DNA from: JAOUEA01 sp038249195
GTDB taxonomy: Bacteria; Actinomycetota; UBA4738; HRBIN12
Assembly: GCA_038249195.1 (NCBI GenBank)
Contig: JBBRWM010000001.1
Location: 442,174 to 506,173 of the forward strand
Length of the DNA: 64,000 nucleotides
Direction of reading: 5' to 3'
In this document: positions 51,666 to 60,802 of the stretch, one piece after another
Layout of the letters: the number at the start of each line of letters is the position of its first letter
How positions within the stretch are numbered: the first letter of the stretch is position 1
Made by a program: the position numbers and the translations under genes
Notes under the pieces: model-generated
What the model saw: the letters and a program-made list of their open reading frames with translations, nothing else
Told to the model about the DNA's origin: nothing
Databases searched by the model: none

Positions 51666-54600
51666 TCACGAGACCGGTTCGTCGCCCCCCGTGACCGCTT
51701 CCAGCAGCCACCGCTCGACGAAGCCCACGAGGTCCGTCCCGAACACACGCTCGGGCACCAGGTTCAGCGTGTTCGTCTCCTCGTGGTAGGAGGCCTTGAA
51801 GACGCGTTCCTCCAGGTCGAAGCGCAGCTCGGGCGGGATCACCACAGGGCTCAGCCGGACCTGGTCGCGGTACGTCGCTACGTCCTCGATGCCCAGCGCG
51901 CGGGCCGTGACCCGCAGGGAGGCGATCGCGAACAAGGTCTCGACCTGTTGGGGAAGCGCGCCGTAGCGGTCGACCGTCTGCGCGCGGATCTCCTCGATCG
52001 CGGCATGGTCGGCAGCGAGCGAGATGCGCCGGTAGAGCTCCAGGCGCAGCGCCTCCTGGGCGACCCACCCCGGAGGGATGAATGCCTTCACCGGCAGGTC
52101 GATGCGCAGTTCCTTCTCCTGGGGGATCTCCTCGCCCTTCATCTCCGCCATGGACTCCTGGAGGATCCGCGCGTACGCATCGAAGCCCACCGCCGCGATG
52201 TGACCGTGTTGCTCGGCTCCCAGGATGTTCCCCGCGCCGCGGATCTCCAGGTCCCGCAGTGCGATCTGGAACCCGCTGCCCAGGGCCTGATGCTTGCTGA
52301 TCGTGGCGAGCCGTTCGCGGGCCTCGTCGGTCATCTCACGCTGCGGCGGGAAGAAGAGGTAGGCGAACGCCCGCTCCGTGGAGCGACCCACGCGTCCCCG
52401 CAGCTGGTACATCTGTGCCAGGCCCAGGCGATGAGCGGAGTCGACGATGAGGGTGTTCGCGTTCGGCACGTCGAGTCCCGACTCGATGATGGTGGAACAC
52501 ACGAGGATGTCGGCGTCTCGGTCCCAGAACCGCATCATCTGGGCCTCGAGCGCGCCTTCGTCCATCTTGCCGTGCGCCACCACCACCCGGACGCCGGGCA
52601 GCTGATCCTGGAGCCAGGCCGCCTGGCGATCGATGGTGGCCACGCGGTTGTGCACCCAGAAGACCTGCCCCTCGCGCAGGAGCTCGCGGCGGATCGCGCC
52701 GAGCGCAAGCCCCTCGTCGTAGGCGCCCACGTACGTGAGGACCGGCTGACGGTCCTCCGGCGGGGTATCGATCGTCGACATCTCTCGGATCCCCGTGAGG
52801 GCCATCTCGAGCGTGCGCGGGATCGGCGTGGCGGTCATGGTGAGCACGTCCACGCTCGCGCGGAATTGCTTGAGTCGTTCCTTGTGCCCGACGCCGAAGC
52901 GCTGCTCCTCATCCACGACCAGGAGCCCGAGGTCCTCGAACGCCATGTCCTTGCCGAGGAGCCGGTGGGTACCGATCACCACGTCCACCTTGCCCGCCAC
53001 CACATCGGCGACGATCGCCTTCTGCTCGGCGGGGCTCACGAATCGGCTGAGCATCTTCACCGTCACCGGGAACGGAGCGAATCGCTCGCTGAACGTGATG
53101 AAGTGCTGCTCGGCCAGGAGCGTGGTGGGCACGAGCACGGCGACCTGCTTGCCCTCCATCACGGCCTTGAACGCCGCTCGCAGCGCGATCTCCGTCTTGC
53201 CGAAGCCCACGTCGCCGCAGATCAGCCGGTCCATCGGCTGTGGCCGTTCCATGTCGCGCTTGACCTCGTCGATGGCGGTGACCTGGTCGCCGGTCTCCTC
53301 GTGCGGGAAGGCGTCTTCGAGCTCCGCCTGCCAGGGGGTGTCGGGCCCGAACGCATGACCGGGCACCGCCATGCGCACCGTGTAGAGGCGGACCAGCTCG
53401 CCCGCCATATCCTTCACGGCCTTCTTGACCTTGGCCGTCGCGCGCGTCCAATCCGAGCCTCCCATGCGGTGCACGCGCGGGTGATCGCCGCCCACGTAGC
53501 GGGCCACCATCCCGACCTGGTCCGAAGGGACGAACAGCCTGTCCCCCGCGGCGTATTCGAGGATCAGGTAGTCGCGCTCGGCGCCGGCGAGCTCCCGGTG
53601 GGTGATCCCCACGTAAGTGCCCACGCCGTGGATCCGGTGCACCGCGTAGTCGCCCGGCTCCAGCTCATCCGCGATCGACTCGGTCCGCCGGCTGGTGAAT
53701 CGCGGCGCGGTTCGCGTGTGACGACGCGAACCGAACAGGTCCTCCTCGGTGGCGACCGCGAGCCGCTCGGCAGGGAACACGAACCCGCGCGTAAGCGGGG
53801 CCTCGACCGTCTCGATCGTGGCGTTCGCGACGACCTCGCTCACCCTGGCGAGCGAGCCGTGCCCGCGAGCGGACAGCACGAGCCGGTACCCCTGTGCGGA
53901 CAGCTCGGACAGGCGCGCGGCGAGCTCCTGCGGGTTCCCCTGTGCCGTCCCCCAGTGATCGAGGCCGAGATCCACACCTTCGGTGAACTCGGTCAGCCTG
54001 AGTTGCACACGATCGCCCAGCGCCTCCTCGAGGGGATGGAGGGCCCGCGCCGCGGGCCAGGCGATGGCGTCGGCGAGCGCCTCCCCTTCCTCGTGCGCCT
54101 GTCGAGCCCGATCCAGGGTCCGGTGCGCCTGCGTGATGATCGTCCACGCGCCGTCGGGAAGCAGCTCCGCTGGGGTCGGGAGGTGATCGAACAGGAACGG
54201 GGCGAGCGTCTCCGCCCCCTCCACGAACAGGCCGTCGGCGAGGCGCTGGAGCTGGTCGGCGAAACGCTCGGCGTGCCCGGACGCGGCGTGCCCCGCCCGC
54301 GCGCGTAGCGCGTCGTCGGGGATCAGCTCGCGCACGGGCGGGACATCGACCTGCGCGATCTTCTCGGTGGACAGCTGCGTCGAGGGGACGAACGCGCGCA
54401 GCGAATCGATCTCATCACCCCAGTACTCCAGCCGAACGGGCCGGCGCGCCGTTCCCGGGAACACGTCCATGACGCCGCCGCGCACCGCGAACTCCCCCCG
54501 GTGTTCCACGACGTCGGCGCGCGCGTAGCCGAGGTCCACCAGCGTGCCGGCGAGTGCGTCCGGAGGCAGTTCGCGCCCGGCCTCGAGCACGAGCGACTCG

Positions 54601-55001
54601 ACGGTGCCCAGCGTGGGGATGACGCCTTGCATCGCCGCAAGCGCGGGCGCCACCAGGACGAACGGTCCCTCGGCCGCGCGCAGGCGCTCCAGCGCGCTCG
54701 CGCGTCGCGCGGCTACCTCGGGTGCGGGCGAGATGCCTTCGTACGGGAGGGCCTCCCAGGCCGGGAGCAGCGCCACCGACGTCGGACCAAGGTAGGCCAC
54801 GAGGTCGGCCGCCAGCGATTCCGCTTCGTGGGGGCCGGGCGTCACCGCGAGGACCGGAGCCTCGAGCGCCACCGCCACGGCGGCCGTCACCAGATCCTCG
54901 GCGGCCTGGGCCCGCGCGACGACGGGGCGCGCCCGCTCGAGCAACACGCGCTCGAAGGGCTCGGACGCAACCATGGCGTCGACGATCTCCCGCAGGCTCA
55001 C
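51666..55001 (-). CDS. mfd: Transcription-repair coupling factor Mfd
   Basis: 1111 residues, GTG start with GGAGG ahead. UvrB-homology region at the N-terminus (LVTAAVAVALEAPVLAVTPG, LPPDALAGTLVDLGYARADV), RNA polymerase interaction domain (LEPGDYAVHRIHGVGTYVG), then the RecG-like motor: DRLICGDVGFGKTEIALRAA (Walker A), LLVVDEEQRFGVGHKE (DEEQ box), TMTATPIPRTLEMAL, and C-terminal TRCF domain. Releases stalled polymerase and recruits UvrA. Complete at the usual length. Confidence 0.98.
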   Translation of the reverse strand: MSLREIVDAMVASEPFERVLLERARPVVARAQAAEDLVTAAVAVALEAPVLAVTPGPHEAESLAADLVAYLGPTSVALLPAWEALPYEGISPAPEVAARRASALERLRAAEGPFVLVAPALAAMQGVIPTLGTVESLVLEAGRELPPDALAGTLVDLGYARADVVEHRGEFAVRGGVMDVFPGTARRPVRLEYWGDEIDSLRAFVPSTQLSTEKIAQVDVPPVRELIPDDALRARAGHAASGHAERFADQLQRLADGLFVEGAETLAPFLFDHLPTPAELLPDGAWTIITQAHRTLDRARQAHEEGEALADAIAWPAARALHPLEEALGDRVQLRLTEFTEGVDLGLDHWGTAQGNPQELAARLSELSAQGYRLVLSARGHGSLARVSEVVANATIETVEAPLTRGFVFPAERLAVATEEDLFGSRRHTRTAPRFTSRRTESIADELEPGDYAVHRIHGVGTYVGITHRELAGAERDYLILEYAAGDRLFVPSDQVGMVARYVGGDHPRVHRMGGSDWTRATAKVKKAVKDMAGELVRLYTVRMAVPGHAFGPDTPWQAELEDAFPHEETGDQVTAIDEVKRDMERPQPMDRLICGDVGFGKTEIALRAAFKAVMEGKQVAVLVPTTLLAEQHFITFSERFAPFPVTVKMLSRFVSPAEQKAIVADVVAGKVDVVIGTHRLLGKDMAFEDLGLLVVDEEQRFGVGHKERLKQFRASVDVLTMTATPIPRTLEMALTGIREMSTIDTPPEDRQPVLTYVGAYDEGLALGAIRRELLREGQVFWVHNRVATIDRQAAWLQDQLPGVRVVVAHGKMDEGALEAQMMRFWDRDADILVCSTIIESGLDVPNANTLIVDSAHRLGLAQMYQLRGRVGRSTERAFAYLFFPPQREMTDEARERLATISKHQALGSGFQIALRDLEIRGAGNILGAEQHGHIAAVGFDAYARILQESMAEMKGEEIPQEKELRIDLPVKAFIPPGWVAQEALRLELYRRISLAADHAAIEEIRAQTVDRYGALPQQVETLFAIASLRVTARALGIEDVATYRDQVRLSPVVIPPELRFDLEERVFKASYHEETNTLNLVPERVFGTDLVGFVERWLLEAVTGGDEPVS

Positions 55002-55026
55002 CCGACCTCCCGAACATGCACGAAGA

Positions 55027-55049
55027 GCCCCGCCGCGGTGCGGCGGGGC
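55027..55049 (-). terminator. Strong hairpin terminator between pth and mfd
   Basis: GCCCCGCCGC and GCGGCGGGGC form a perfect 10-bp stem with a 3-nt loop, followed on the minus strand by TCTTCG. It separates the glmU-prs-rplY-pth group from mfd. Confidence 0.65.
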
Positions 55050-55104
55050 GAATTCACACCCATCTTACCGGCGACCAACCGGATAGGTGGCCCGTCGCTC
55101 GGTG

Positions 55105-55686
55105 CTAGGGCCTCGGCCCGGAGCCGTTGTATCGATCCTGGGTCGCCTCGAGGCCGTCGGCGATCAGGGAACGAACGGCGTCGGCCGCATGCTCGGCGAG
55201 GATCGCGAGGTCGGTCTGCAGGCGCTTGGGGGTCGGCTCCAGCACGAAATCCGCTGGGTCCTGGCGCCCGGGCGGTCGCCCGATCCCCACGCGCACCCGA
55301 AGGAATCCACCGGTGCCCAGGGCCTGCTGCAGCGAACGCAGGCCGTTGTGACCGCCGTTGCCGCCGCCCGCCTTCACGCGCAGCGTCTCAGGCGGGATGT
55401 CGAGCTCGTCGTGCACAGCCACGATCTGCGCCGCGGCGATCCCGTGCTTCTTGGCCAGGCTCGCGTAGGAAGGGCCCGACTCGTTCATGAACCGGGTCGA
55501 GCGCGCCAGCAGGACCCGTTCGCCGGCCTCGTGCGCCTCGGCGACCTCGACCGGCAAGAAGCGAGACTTGCGGAACCGAGCGCCATCGTCGCGCGCCAGC
55601 GCGCCGATCACCAGACGGCCGAGGTTGTGTCGGGAGGTCGCGTACCGGTCGCCGGGGTTGCCGAGACCCACGACGAGCCAGGGCAT
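55105..55686 (-). CDS. pth: Peptidyl-tRNA hydrolase
   Basis: 193 residues. VVGLGNPGDRYATSRHNLG (catalytic His), STRFMNESGPSY, VHDELDIPPETLRVKAGGG and NGGHNGLRSLQQALGT are intact. Cleaves peptidyl-tRNAs released from ribosomes. Follows rplY by 3 bp, a standard bacterial pair. Confidence 0.97.
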   Translation of the reverse strand: MPWLVVGLGNPGDRYATSRHNLGRLVIGALARDDGARFRKSRFLPVEVAEAHEAGERVLLARSTRFMNESGPSYASLAKKHGIAAAQIVAVHDELDIPPETLRVKAGGGNGGHNGLRSLQQALGTGGFLRVRVGIGRPPGRQDPADFVLEPTPKRLQTDLAILAEHAADAVRSLIADGLEATQDRYNGSGPRP

Positions 55687-55689
55687 GGA

Positions 55690-56391
55690 TCAGGCCTCGT
55701 CGCCGCCCTCCTCGGGGGCGGGCGCCCCGTCGGCGGCCTCCTCCTCCTCCGCGGCCTCGGGCTCTTCGCCCTCCTCCGCGGCGGGCACCGCCTCGACACC
55801 CTCTTCTCCGGGAACCGAGAGATCGGCCTCCACGCGCAGCACCGCGGGCGTGATGATCGACAGGACCGCGTCCTCCACGCTCGTAACGATCAGCACGCCC
55901 TCGGGGGCCATGAGGTCGCTCACGTGGACCATCCCGCCGAGCTCGATGTCGGTGACGTCCACTTCGATCTGATCGGGGACGTCCTGGGGGAAGCACTCCA
56001 CCGTCACCTCGCGCAGGTGGTGCTCCACCACGCCGCCCTCCTTCACACCGGCGGCCTCGCCGGTCTCCACCACCGGCACGCTCGTCGTGATGGTCTCGGT
56101 CCGGCTCACCGCAAGGAAATCGATGTGCAGCAGCGTGTTGTGGACGTGGTCGCGCTGGATCTCTCGCGCCATGGCGAGATGGTCCTGGCCGTCGACGACG
56201 AGATCCACGAGCGCGTTCGCCCCCGCGCCGCCGTGGAGGACGCGGAACATCTCGCGTGCGTCGACGGACAGCGCGACGGACTCAACGCCCTGTCCGTAGA
56301 GCACACCGGGGACCCGGCCGGCCGCGCGCAGCTTCCGCGCCACGCCCTTGCCGGTGTCCTCACGTGTGTCTGCCTGCAGTTTGGTTTCCAT
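55690..56391 (-). CDS. rplY: Ribosomal protein bL25, long (Ctc/TL5) form
   Basis: 233 residues; ATG at 56391. N-terminal 5S-rRNA-binding domain (REDTGKGVARKLRAAGRVPG, HNTLLHIDFLAVS), then the TL5/Ctc beta domain (VECFPQDVPDQIEVDVTDIE). The tail is extremely acidic (Glu/Ala/Pro from about residue 195), as in other actinobacterial long forms. Co-transcribed with pth. Confidence 0.95.
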   Translation of the reverse strand: METKLQADTREDTGKGVARKLRAAGRVPGVLYGQGVESVALSVDAREMFRVLHGGAGANALVDLVVDGQDHLAMAREIQRDHVHNTLLHIDFLAVSRTETITTSVPVVETGEAAGVKEGGVVEHHLREVTVECFPQDVPDQIEVDVTDIELGGMVHVSDLMAPEGVLIVTSVEDAVLSIITPAVLRVEADLSVPGEEGVEAVPAAEEGEEPEAAEEEEAADGAPAPEEGGDEA

Positions 56392-56486
56392 GGCGAACGG
56401 ATCCTCGCGACGAAAGGGAACGCGGTCGATTGTACGGAAAACCGGACCGATGCAGACCGGCGCACCGGGCCGGAGTCCGGATCGGC

Positions 56487-57467
56487 TCAGACCTGGTTGT
56501 GGCCGCCGAAGATCTCGCTGACGCTGGAATCCTCGAACACGGCCCGCAGGGCGCTCGCGATGAGCGGGGCGATGGACAGGACCCGCAGCTTGGCGAACTG
56601 ACGCTCCTGCGGGATCGGCACCGTGTTCGTGACCACCACCTGCGAGATCGGAGCCTCCTCGAGGGCCTGGCGCGCCTTGCCGCTGAAGATCCCATGCGTG
56701 GCGCCCACGAAGATGGGGCCCGCTCCCTGGGCCGCCAGCGTCTGGGCGCCCTTGGCGACCGTCCCCGCCGTGTCGATCATGTCGTCCACGATCACGCACG
56801 GACGACCCTCGACCTCGCCGACCACGGCCATCTCCTCGATCTTGTGCGCCTCCTTGCGCGAACGTCGCTTATAGAGGAACGCGAGGTCGGCGTGGAGGTA
56901 CTCGCGCAGGCGCTCGGCGGTCTTGATGCGGCCCGCGTCGGGGGCCACCACGACGAGATCGTCGCCGTGCAGGCCGACCTCGTCCTTCAGGTAGTGCGAC
57001 AGGATCGGCAGCGCGGTCAGGTGATCGAACGGCGCATCGAAGAACCCCTGGATCTGGCCGGAGTGCAGGTCGACGCTCACCACGCGATCGGCCCCGGCGG
57101 TGGTGAGGAGGTCAGCCACGAGCTTGGCGCTGATCGGCTCGCGGGCCATCGCCTTTTTGTCCTGGCGCGAGTAGCCGTAGTAGGGGATCACCGCGCTGAT
57201 CCGCTTGGCCGAGGCACGCTTCAGCGCGTCGATCATGATCAGCTGCTCCATGATGGCCTCGTTGAGCGGCTCGTAGTGCGTCTGCACCACGAAACAGTCG
57301 GCCCCGCGCGCGCTCTCCTCGGCGCGGAAGTAGATCTCCCCGGAGGCGAACCGTCGCAGCTGGGCCTCGCTCACCGGGATGCCGAGACAGTCGGCGATCT
57401 CGTGTCCGAGCGCTGGATGGATGGTGCCGGTGAACAGCATCATCCGCTTCTTCGTGATGATCTCCAC
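56487..57467 (-). CDS. prs: Ribose-phosphate pyrophosphokinase
   Basis: 326 residues. FTGTIHPALGHEIADCLG, RFASGEIYFRAEESARG, VIPYYGYSRQDKKAMAREPI, DLHSGQIQGFFD, VVAPDAGRIKTAERL and the PRPP loop VIVDDMIDTAGTV are present. Makes PRPP for nucleotides, His, Trp and NAD. Starts 9 bp after glmU. The 95-bp gap to rplY has no clear terminator. Confidence 0.97.
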   Translation of the reverse strand: MEIITKKRMMLFTGTIHPALGHEIADCLGIPVSEAQLRRFASGEIYFRAEESARGADCFVVQTHYEPLNEAIMEQLIMIDALKRASAKRISAVIPYYGYSRQDKKAMAREPISAKLVADLLTTAGADRVVSVDLHSGQIQGFFDAPFDHLTALPILSHYLKDEVGLHGDDLVVVAPDAGRIKTAERLREYLHADLAFLYKRRSRKEAHKIEEMAVVGEVEGRPCVIVDDMIDTAGTVAKGAQTLAAQGAGPIFVGATHGIFSGKARQALEEAPISQVVVTNTVPIPQERQFAKLRVLSIAPLIASALRAVFEDSSVSEIFGGHNQV

Positions 57468-57476
57468 GGCGCTCTC

Positions 57477-58964
57477 CTATCGCTCCTTGGACCGGGCCTT
57501 CGACCGGGTCTTGGACCGGGCGCGGTGCTCCGCGTCCTTGCGTTCGCGATATCCCTCGATCACCCGCTGCTCCCCGCGTTCGACCGCCAGGGCTCCCGGC
57601 GGAACGTCCTTCGAGATCACGGAACCGGCCCCGGTGATGGCGCCGCGCCCCACACGAACCGGCGCCACCATGATGGTATCCGAACCGGTCCGCGCTCCGT
57701 CTTCCACGATGGTGCGGTGCTTGGTGTAGCCGTCGTAGTTCGCGGTGATGTTGCCGGCCCCGATGTTCACGTCCGCGCCGATCTCCGCGTCCCCCACGTA
57801 GGACAGATGCGGGACCTTGGAGCCCGGGCCCACGATGGCGTTCTTCATGTCCACGAACGCGCCCGCCCTGGCTCCGTCCGCAAGCACGACCCCCTCCCGC
57901 ATCCGCACGAACGGCCCCGCGGTCACGCCACTCCCGAGGCGGGCATCGAGGAGCACCGCGAACGAGACCTCGCTCCGGTCGCCGACGTGGGTGTCGACCA
58001 ATCGCGCGGACGGGCCGACCGAGCACGCGGCCCCCACGTGCGTGGAGCCTTCGAGGAACGTCATCGGGTGGATCACGGTGTCCGGTCCGATGCTCACGTC
58101 GATGTCGATGTAGGTCGTCGCCGGATCGATGAGGGTGACGCCGTTGTCGAGGTGGCGCGCGTTGATGCGGCCGCGCAGCACGCGCTGCACCGCGGCCAGA
58201 TCGCCCCGTGAGTTCGGGCCCATCACGCCGCCCGTGTCCACCTGGACGACGGTGACCTTCTCACCGTCGCCGAGCAGGATGGGGATCACGCGGTTGAGGT
58301 AGTACTCACGCTGTCGATTCCTCCGGTCGAGCCGTGGCAGTGCGCGGAAGAGGTCGCGGCGGCGGAACGCGAACACCATGATCGAGACCTCGCGGATGGC
58401 CTCGACGTCCGGGTCCCCGTCGGCGTCCTCGACGATCTCGACCAGGCGTCCGCCCTTGCGACGCACCCGTCCGTAGCCGCCGGGCTCGTCCAGCTTCGTG
58501 GCGGCGATGGTGGCCGCCGCGCGCGAGCGCCGGTGCGAGGCGACGAGCGCCCGCACATCGGCGCCGGTCACGGGATCGTAGTCGCCGCCCATCACCAGGA
58601 CGTCGTCGACGCGGCCCACCTTGGAGCGGGTCACGGCGACCGCGTCGCCGGTGCCGAGCTGCCGGGGCTGCTCGACGAACAGTGGCCCCGGCGACAGCTT
58701 CCAGGACCGGACCGCGGCCTCGACCTCGTGGGCGCCGTGGCCGAGGACCACCACGACCTTCTGGGGCTTCGCGGCCAGTCCGGCCTGCAGGACGTGCCAC
58801 AGGATCGGACGCCCGCAGAGCGGGTGCAGGACCTTGGGAGTGGAGGACTTCAGGCGCTTGCCCCGGCCCGCGGCAAGGACCACGAGGGCCAGGGAGCGGG
58901 AGGACTTCGACGTCGTCGGCTCGGTCAACAGGCTTCCCGGGTCGAGGGGCACGTATCGTCCCAC
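57477..58964 (-). CDS. glmU: Bifunctional GlmU (UDP-GlcNAc pyrophosphorylase / GlcN-1-P acetyltransferase)
   Basis: 495 residues, GTG start at 58964 (exact start uncertain). N-terminal nucleotidyltransferase: VVLAAGRGKRLKSSTPKVLH, EQPRQLGTGDAV, and the metal-site motif as VLVMGGDYDPVTGADV, where most GlmU have GDVPL. C-terminal left-handed helix with hexapeptide repeats: VHPMTFLEGSTHVG-like runs, MKNAIVGPGSKVPHLSYVGD, GAGNITANYDGYTKHRT. Basic tail (RARSKTRSKARSKER). Makes UDP-GlcNAc for peptidoglycan. Confidence 0.94.
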   Translation of the reverse strand: MGRYVPLDPGSLLTEPTTSKSSRSLALVVLAAGRGKRLKSSTPKVLHPLCGRPILWHVLQAGLAAKPQKVVVVLGHGAHEVEAAVRSWKLSPGPLFVEQPRQLGTGDAVAVTRSKVGRVDDVLVMGGDYDPVTGADVRALVASHRRSRAAATIAATKLDEPGGYGRVRRKGGRLVEIVEDADGDPDVEAIREVSIMVFAFRRRDLFRALPRLDRRNRQREYYLNRVIPILLGDGEKVTVVQVDTGGVMGPNSRGDLAAVQRVLRGRINARHLDNGVTLIDPATTYIDIDVSIGPDTVIHPMTFLEGSTHVGAACSVGPSARLVDTHVGDRSEVSFAVLLDARLGSGVTAGPFVRMREGVVLADGARAGAFVDMKNAIVGPGSKVPHLSYVGDAEIGADVNIGAGNITANYDGYTKHRTIVEDGARTGSDTIMVAPVRVGRGAITGAGSVISKDVPPGALAVERGEQRVIEGYRERKDAEHRARSKTRSKARSKER

Positions 58965-58994
58965 ATCGACGCCGGGGCGGCGACCCGCGCCTCG

Positions 58995-59690
58995 CTATCC
59001 CGGCACACGCGTTGCGCGGTCCTTGCAACGTTCGAGGCCCTCGAGCATCAGGTCCAGCGCGAACTCGAACTCGAACTGGTCGTCGCAGCCCTGACCCACG
59101 ACCGAGGCGTCGTCGTGGGACACCGCCGAGAACAACTCGTAGATGGAGGGGTACGCCCCGGCCATGGCCGCGTACATCTCGGCATCCATCGACGGATCGG
59201 CGTCGGACCGATCGTTGAACAGTTCCTGCGAGAAACCCAGCAGGCGGCTGCCCATCGCGTGCATCGCGTGGTGCGTGAGGTCGATGGAGAACCCGCCCGC
59301 GCGGAACATCCCGATCATCGAGTCCATGTAGCCCATCACGATCGGGGTCGGCTCGGTCCGGACCTCGATGACCCGCGACGCCCACGGGTGACGCAAGAGG
59401 GCCTGACGGGCCGAGAGGATCCGGTCGCGGATCGCGACCTTCCAGTCGGGCCCGGAGGCGGGCAGATCGATCTCGCCCACGACTACGTCGAGCATGGCGC
59501 CGAGCATCTCCTCCTTGTTGGCGAGGTGCTTGTAGAGCGCCATCGGCACCACGTCGAGATCCTGCGCGACCCGGCGCATGCTGAGCGAGCCGACACCCTC
59601 CCGGTCGGCAAGCGCGACGGCGGCGACCAGGATCCGCTCGCGGCTCAGACGCGCCCGGGCCTTCGTGGCGCTTGCAGGCGCAATCTTCAT
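58995..59690 (-). CDS. TetR family transcriptional regulator
   Basis: 231 residues from the ATG at 59690. Helix-turn-helix ILVAAVALADREGVGSLSMR, RVAQDLDVVPMALYKHLANK; the C-terminal part matches the TetR_C tetracycline-type ligand domain (MGYMDSMIGMFRAGGFSIDL). Divergent from an oxidoreductase, with two perfect palindromes between them, so it probably represses both genes. Ligand unknown. Confidence 0.93.
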   Translation of the reverse strand: MKIAPASATKARARLSRERILVAAVALADREGVGSLSMRRVAQDLDVVPMALYKHLANKEEMLGAMLDVVVGEIDLPASGPDWKVAIRDRILSARQALLRHPWASRVIEVRTEPTPIVMGYMDSMIGMFRAGGFSIDLTHHAMHAMGSRLLGFSQELFNDRSDADPSMDAEMYAAMAGAYPSIYELFSAVSHDDASVVGQGCDDQFEFEFALDLMLEGLERCKDRATRVPG

Positions 59691-59720
59691 TTGACGAGTG
59701 TACGCCGTACACGGTATCGT
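59691..59720 (+). promoter_or_regulatory. Candidate promoter of the oxidoreductase gene
   Basis: TTGACG and TATCGT spaced by 18 bases, with operator 1 filling the spacer. Binding of the TetR-type repressor would block it. Confidence 0.5.
59698..59712. promoter_or_regulatory. TetR operator 1
   Basis: Perfect 15-bp palindrome GTGTACGCCGTACAC, between the -35 and -10 elements of the rightward promoter and 8 bp from the tetR start codon. Confidence 0.8.
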
Positions 59721-59732
59721 CCGCCTCTGCGG

Positions 59733-59747
59733 GTGTACGGCGTACAC
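59733..59747. promoter_or_regulatory. TetR operator 2
   Basis: Perfect 15-bp palindrome GTGTACGGCGTACAC, same arms as operator 1, centres 35 bp apart. Two sites allow cooperative or dual control of the divergent genes. Confidence 0.8.
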
Positions 59748-59777
59748 CGGTCAAAGGTCCGACGGAAGGAGCACGCG

Positions 59778-60749
59778 ATGAAGGCGATCGTCCAGGACAG
59801 GTTCGGCTCACCCGACGTACTCGAGCTCCGCGACGTGGAGGACCCTGTGGTGGGCGAGGACGACGTCCTGGTGCAGGTCCGGGCTGCGGGATGCGGCCCA
59901 GACGTGTGGCACGTCATGGCGGGGCTGCCGTACATGGTTCGGCTCATGCCCGATGTCCACAAGATGCACGCCGCCGTGCGCGGCCGCGATGTCGCCGGGA
60001 TCGTCGAGGCCGTCGGGACGGGCGTGAAGGACCTCGGACCGGGCGACGAGGTGATGGGCGTGGTCGAGGGCTCCTTCGCCGAGCTGGCAACCGGCCGCGT
60101 CGAGACGCTCGTCCGCAAGCCCGGCCGCATCACCTTCGAGCAGGCTGCGGCCGCTCCTATCTCCGGCCTCACCGCCCTGCAGGCGCTCCGAGACGTGGCG
60201 CCGGTGCGCCCCGGGCAGACGGTGCTGATCGTAGGAGCGGCCGGCGGCGTGGGCACGGCCGCCGTCCAGATCGCGAAGGCCTTCGGCGCCGAGGTCACGG
60301 CCGTGTGCAGCGGGCCGAAGGCCGACCTCGCCCGGTCGATCGGCGCCGACGACGTGATCGACTACACGCGCGAGGACTTCACGGACGGGACGCGCCGCTG
60401 GGACGTCATCGTCGACAACGCTGGGCGACGCCCGCTGCGGCGGCTCCGTCGGGCCCTTTCCCCGAAGGGGAGCCTCGCGATCGTGGGGGGCGACGGCGGC
60501 GGCGCGTGGACCGGCGGCTTCGGTCGCCAGATCGTGCGAGCGCCCCTCTTGTCCCTGGTGAGCGGTCAGCGCATGCGTCCGGTCAACGCGAAGGAGAATC
60601 GCGAGGACCTCGAGGCGCTGCGCACGATGATCGAAGACGCGTCGTTGACGCCGGTGGTCGATCGGACGTTCGCCTTGAACGAGGCCGCGGACGCGGTCCG
60701 GTATCTGGAGGAAGGCCATCCACGCGGCAAGGTCGTCATCACGGTCTGA
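59778..60749 (+). CDS. Zinc-free MDR/quinone oxidoreductase family protein
   Basis: 323 residues; GGAAGGAG before the ATG. MKAIVQDRFGSPDVLELRDV opening, VRGRDVAGIVEAVGTGVKDL, and the NADPH site VLIVGAAGGVGTAAVQIAKA. Lacks the structural zinc Cys cluster, as in quinone oxidoreductases. Controlled with tetR through the two operators; substrate probably a reactive carbonyl or quinone. Confidence 0.93.
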   Translation: MKAIVQDRFGSPDVLELRDVEDPVVGEDDVLVQVRAAGCGPDVWHVMAGLPYMVRLMPDVHKMHAAVRGRDVAGIVEAVGTGVKDLGPGDEVMGVVEGSFAELATGRVETLVRKPGRITFEQAAAAPISGLTALQALRDVAPVRPGQTVLIVGAAGGVGTAAVQIAKAFGAEVTAVCSGPKADLARSIGADDVIDYTREDFTDGTRRWDVIVDNAGRRPLRRLRRALSPKGSLAIVGGDGGGAWTGGFGRQIVRAPLLSLVSGQRMRPVNAKENREDLEALRTMIEDASLTPVVDRTFALNEAADAVRYLEEGHPRGKVVITV

Positions 60750-60764
60750 CCGCTCACGAGCCGG

Positions 60765-60790
60765 CTTGATCGGAACGGACCGATATCAAG
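60765..60790. terminator. Hairpin between convergent genes
   Basis: CTTGATCGG and CCGATATCAAG pair (two-base bulge) around AACGGA, between the oxidoreductase stop (60749) and the hipA stop (60803). Possible bidirectional terminator. Confidence 0.45.
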
Positions 60791-60802
60791 GATGGGGAGC
60801 GG

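Noticed and set aside
51627..54308. Very long plus-strand open frame of 893 codons
   Set aside because: It is the complement of mfd; composition is His/Arg/Asp-rich as expected for an antisense frame in GC-rich DNA, and mfd is certain.
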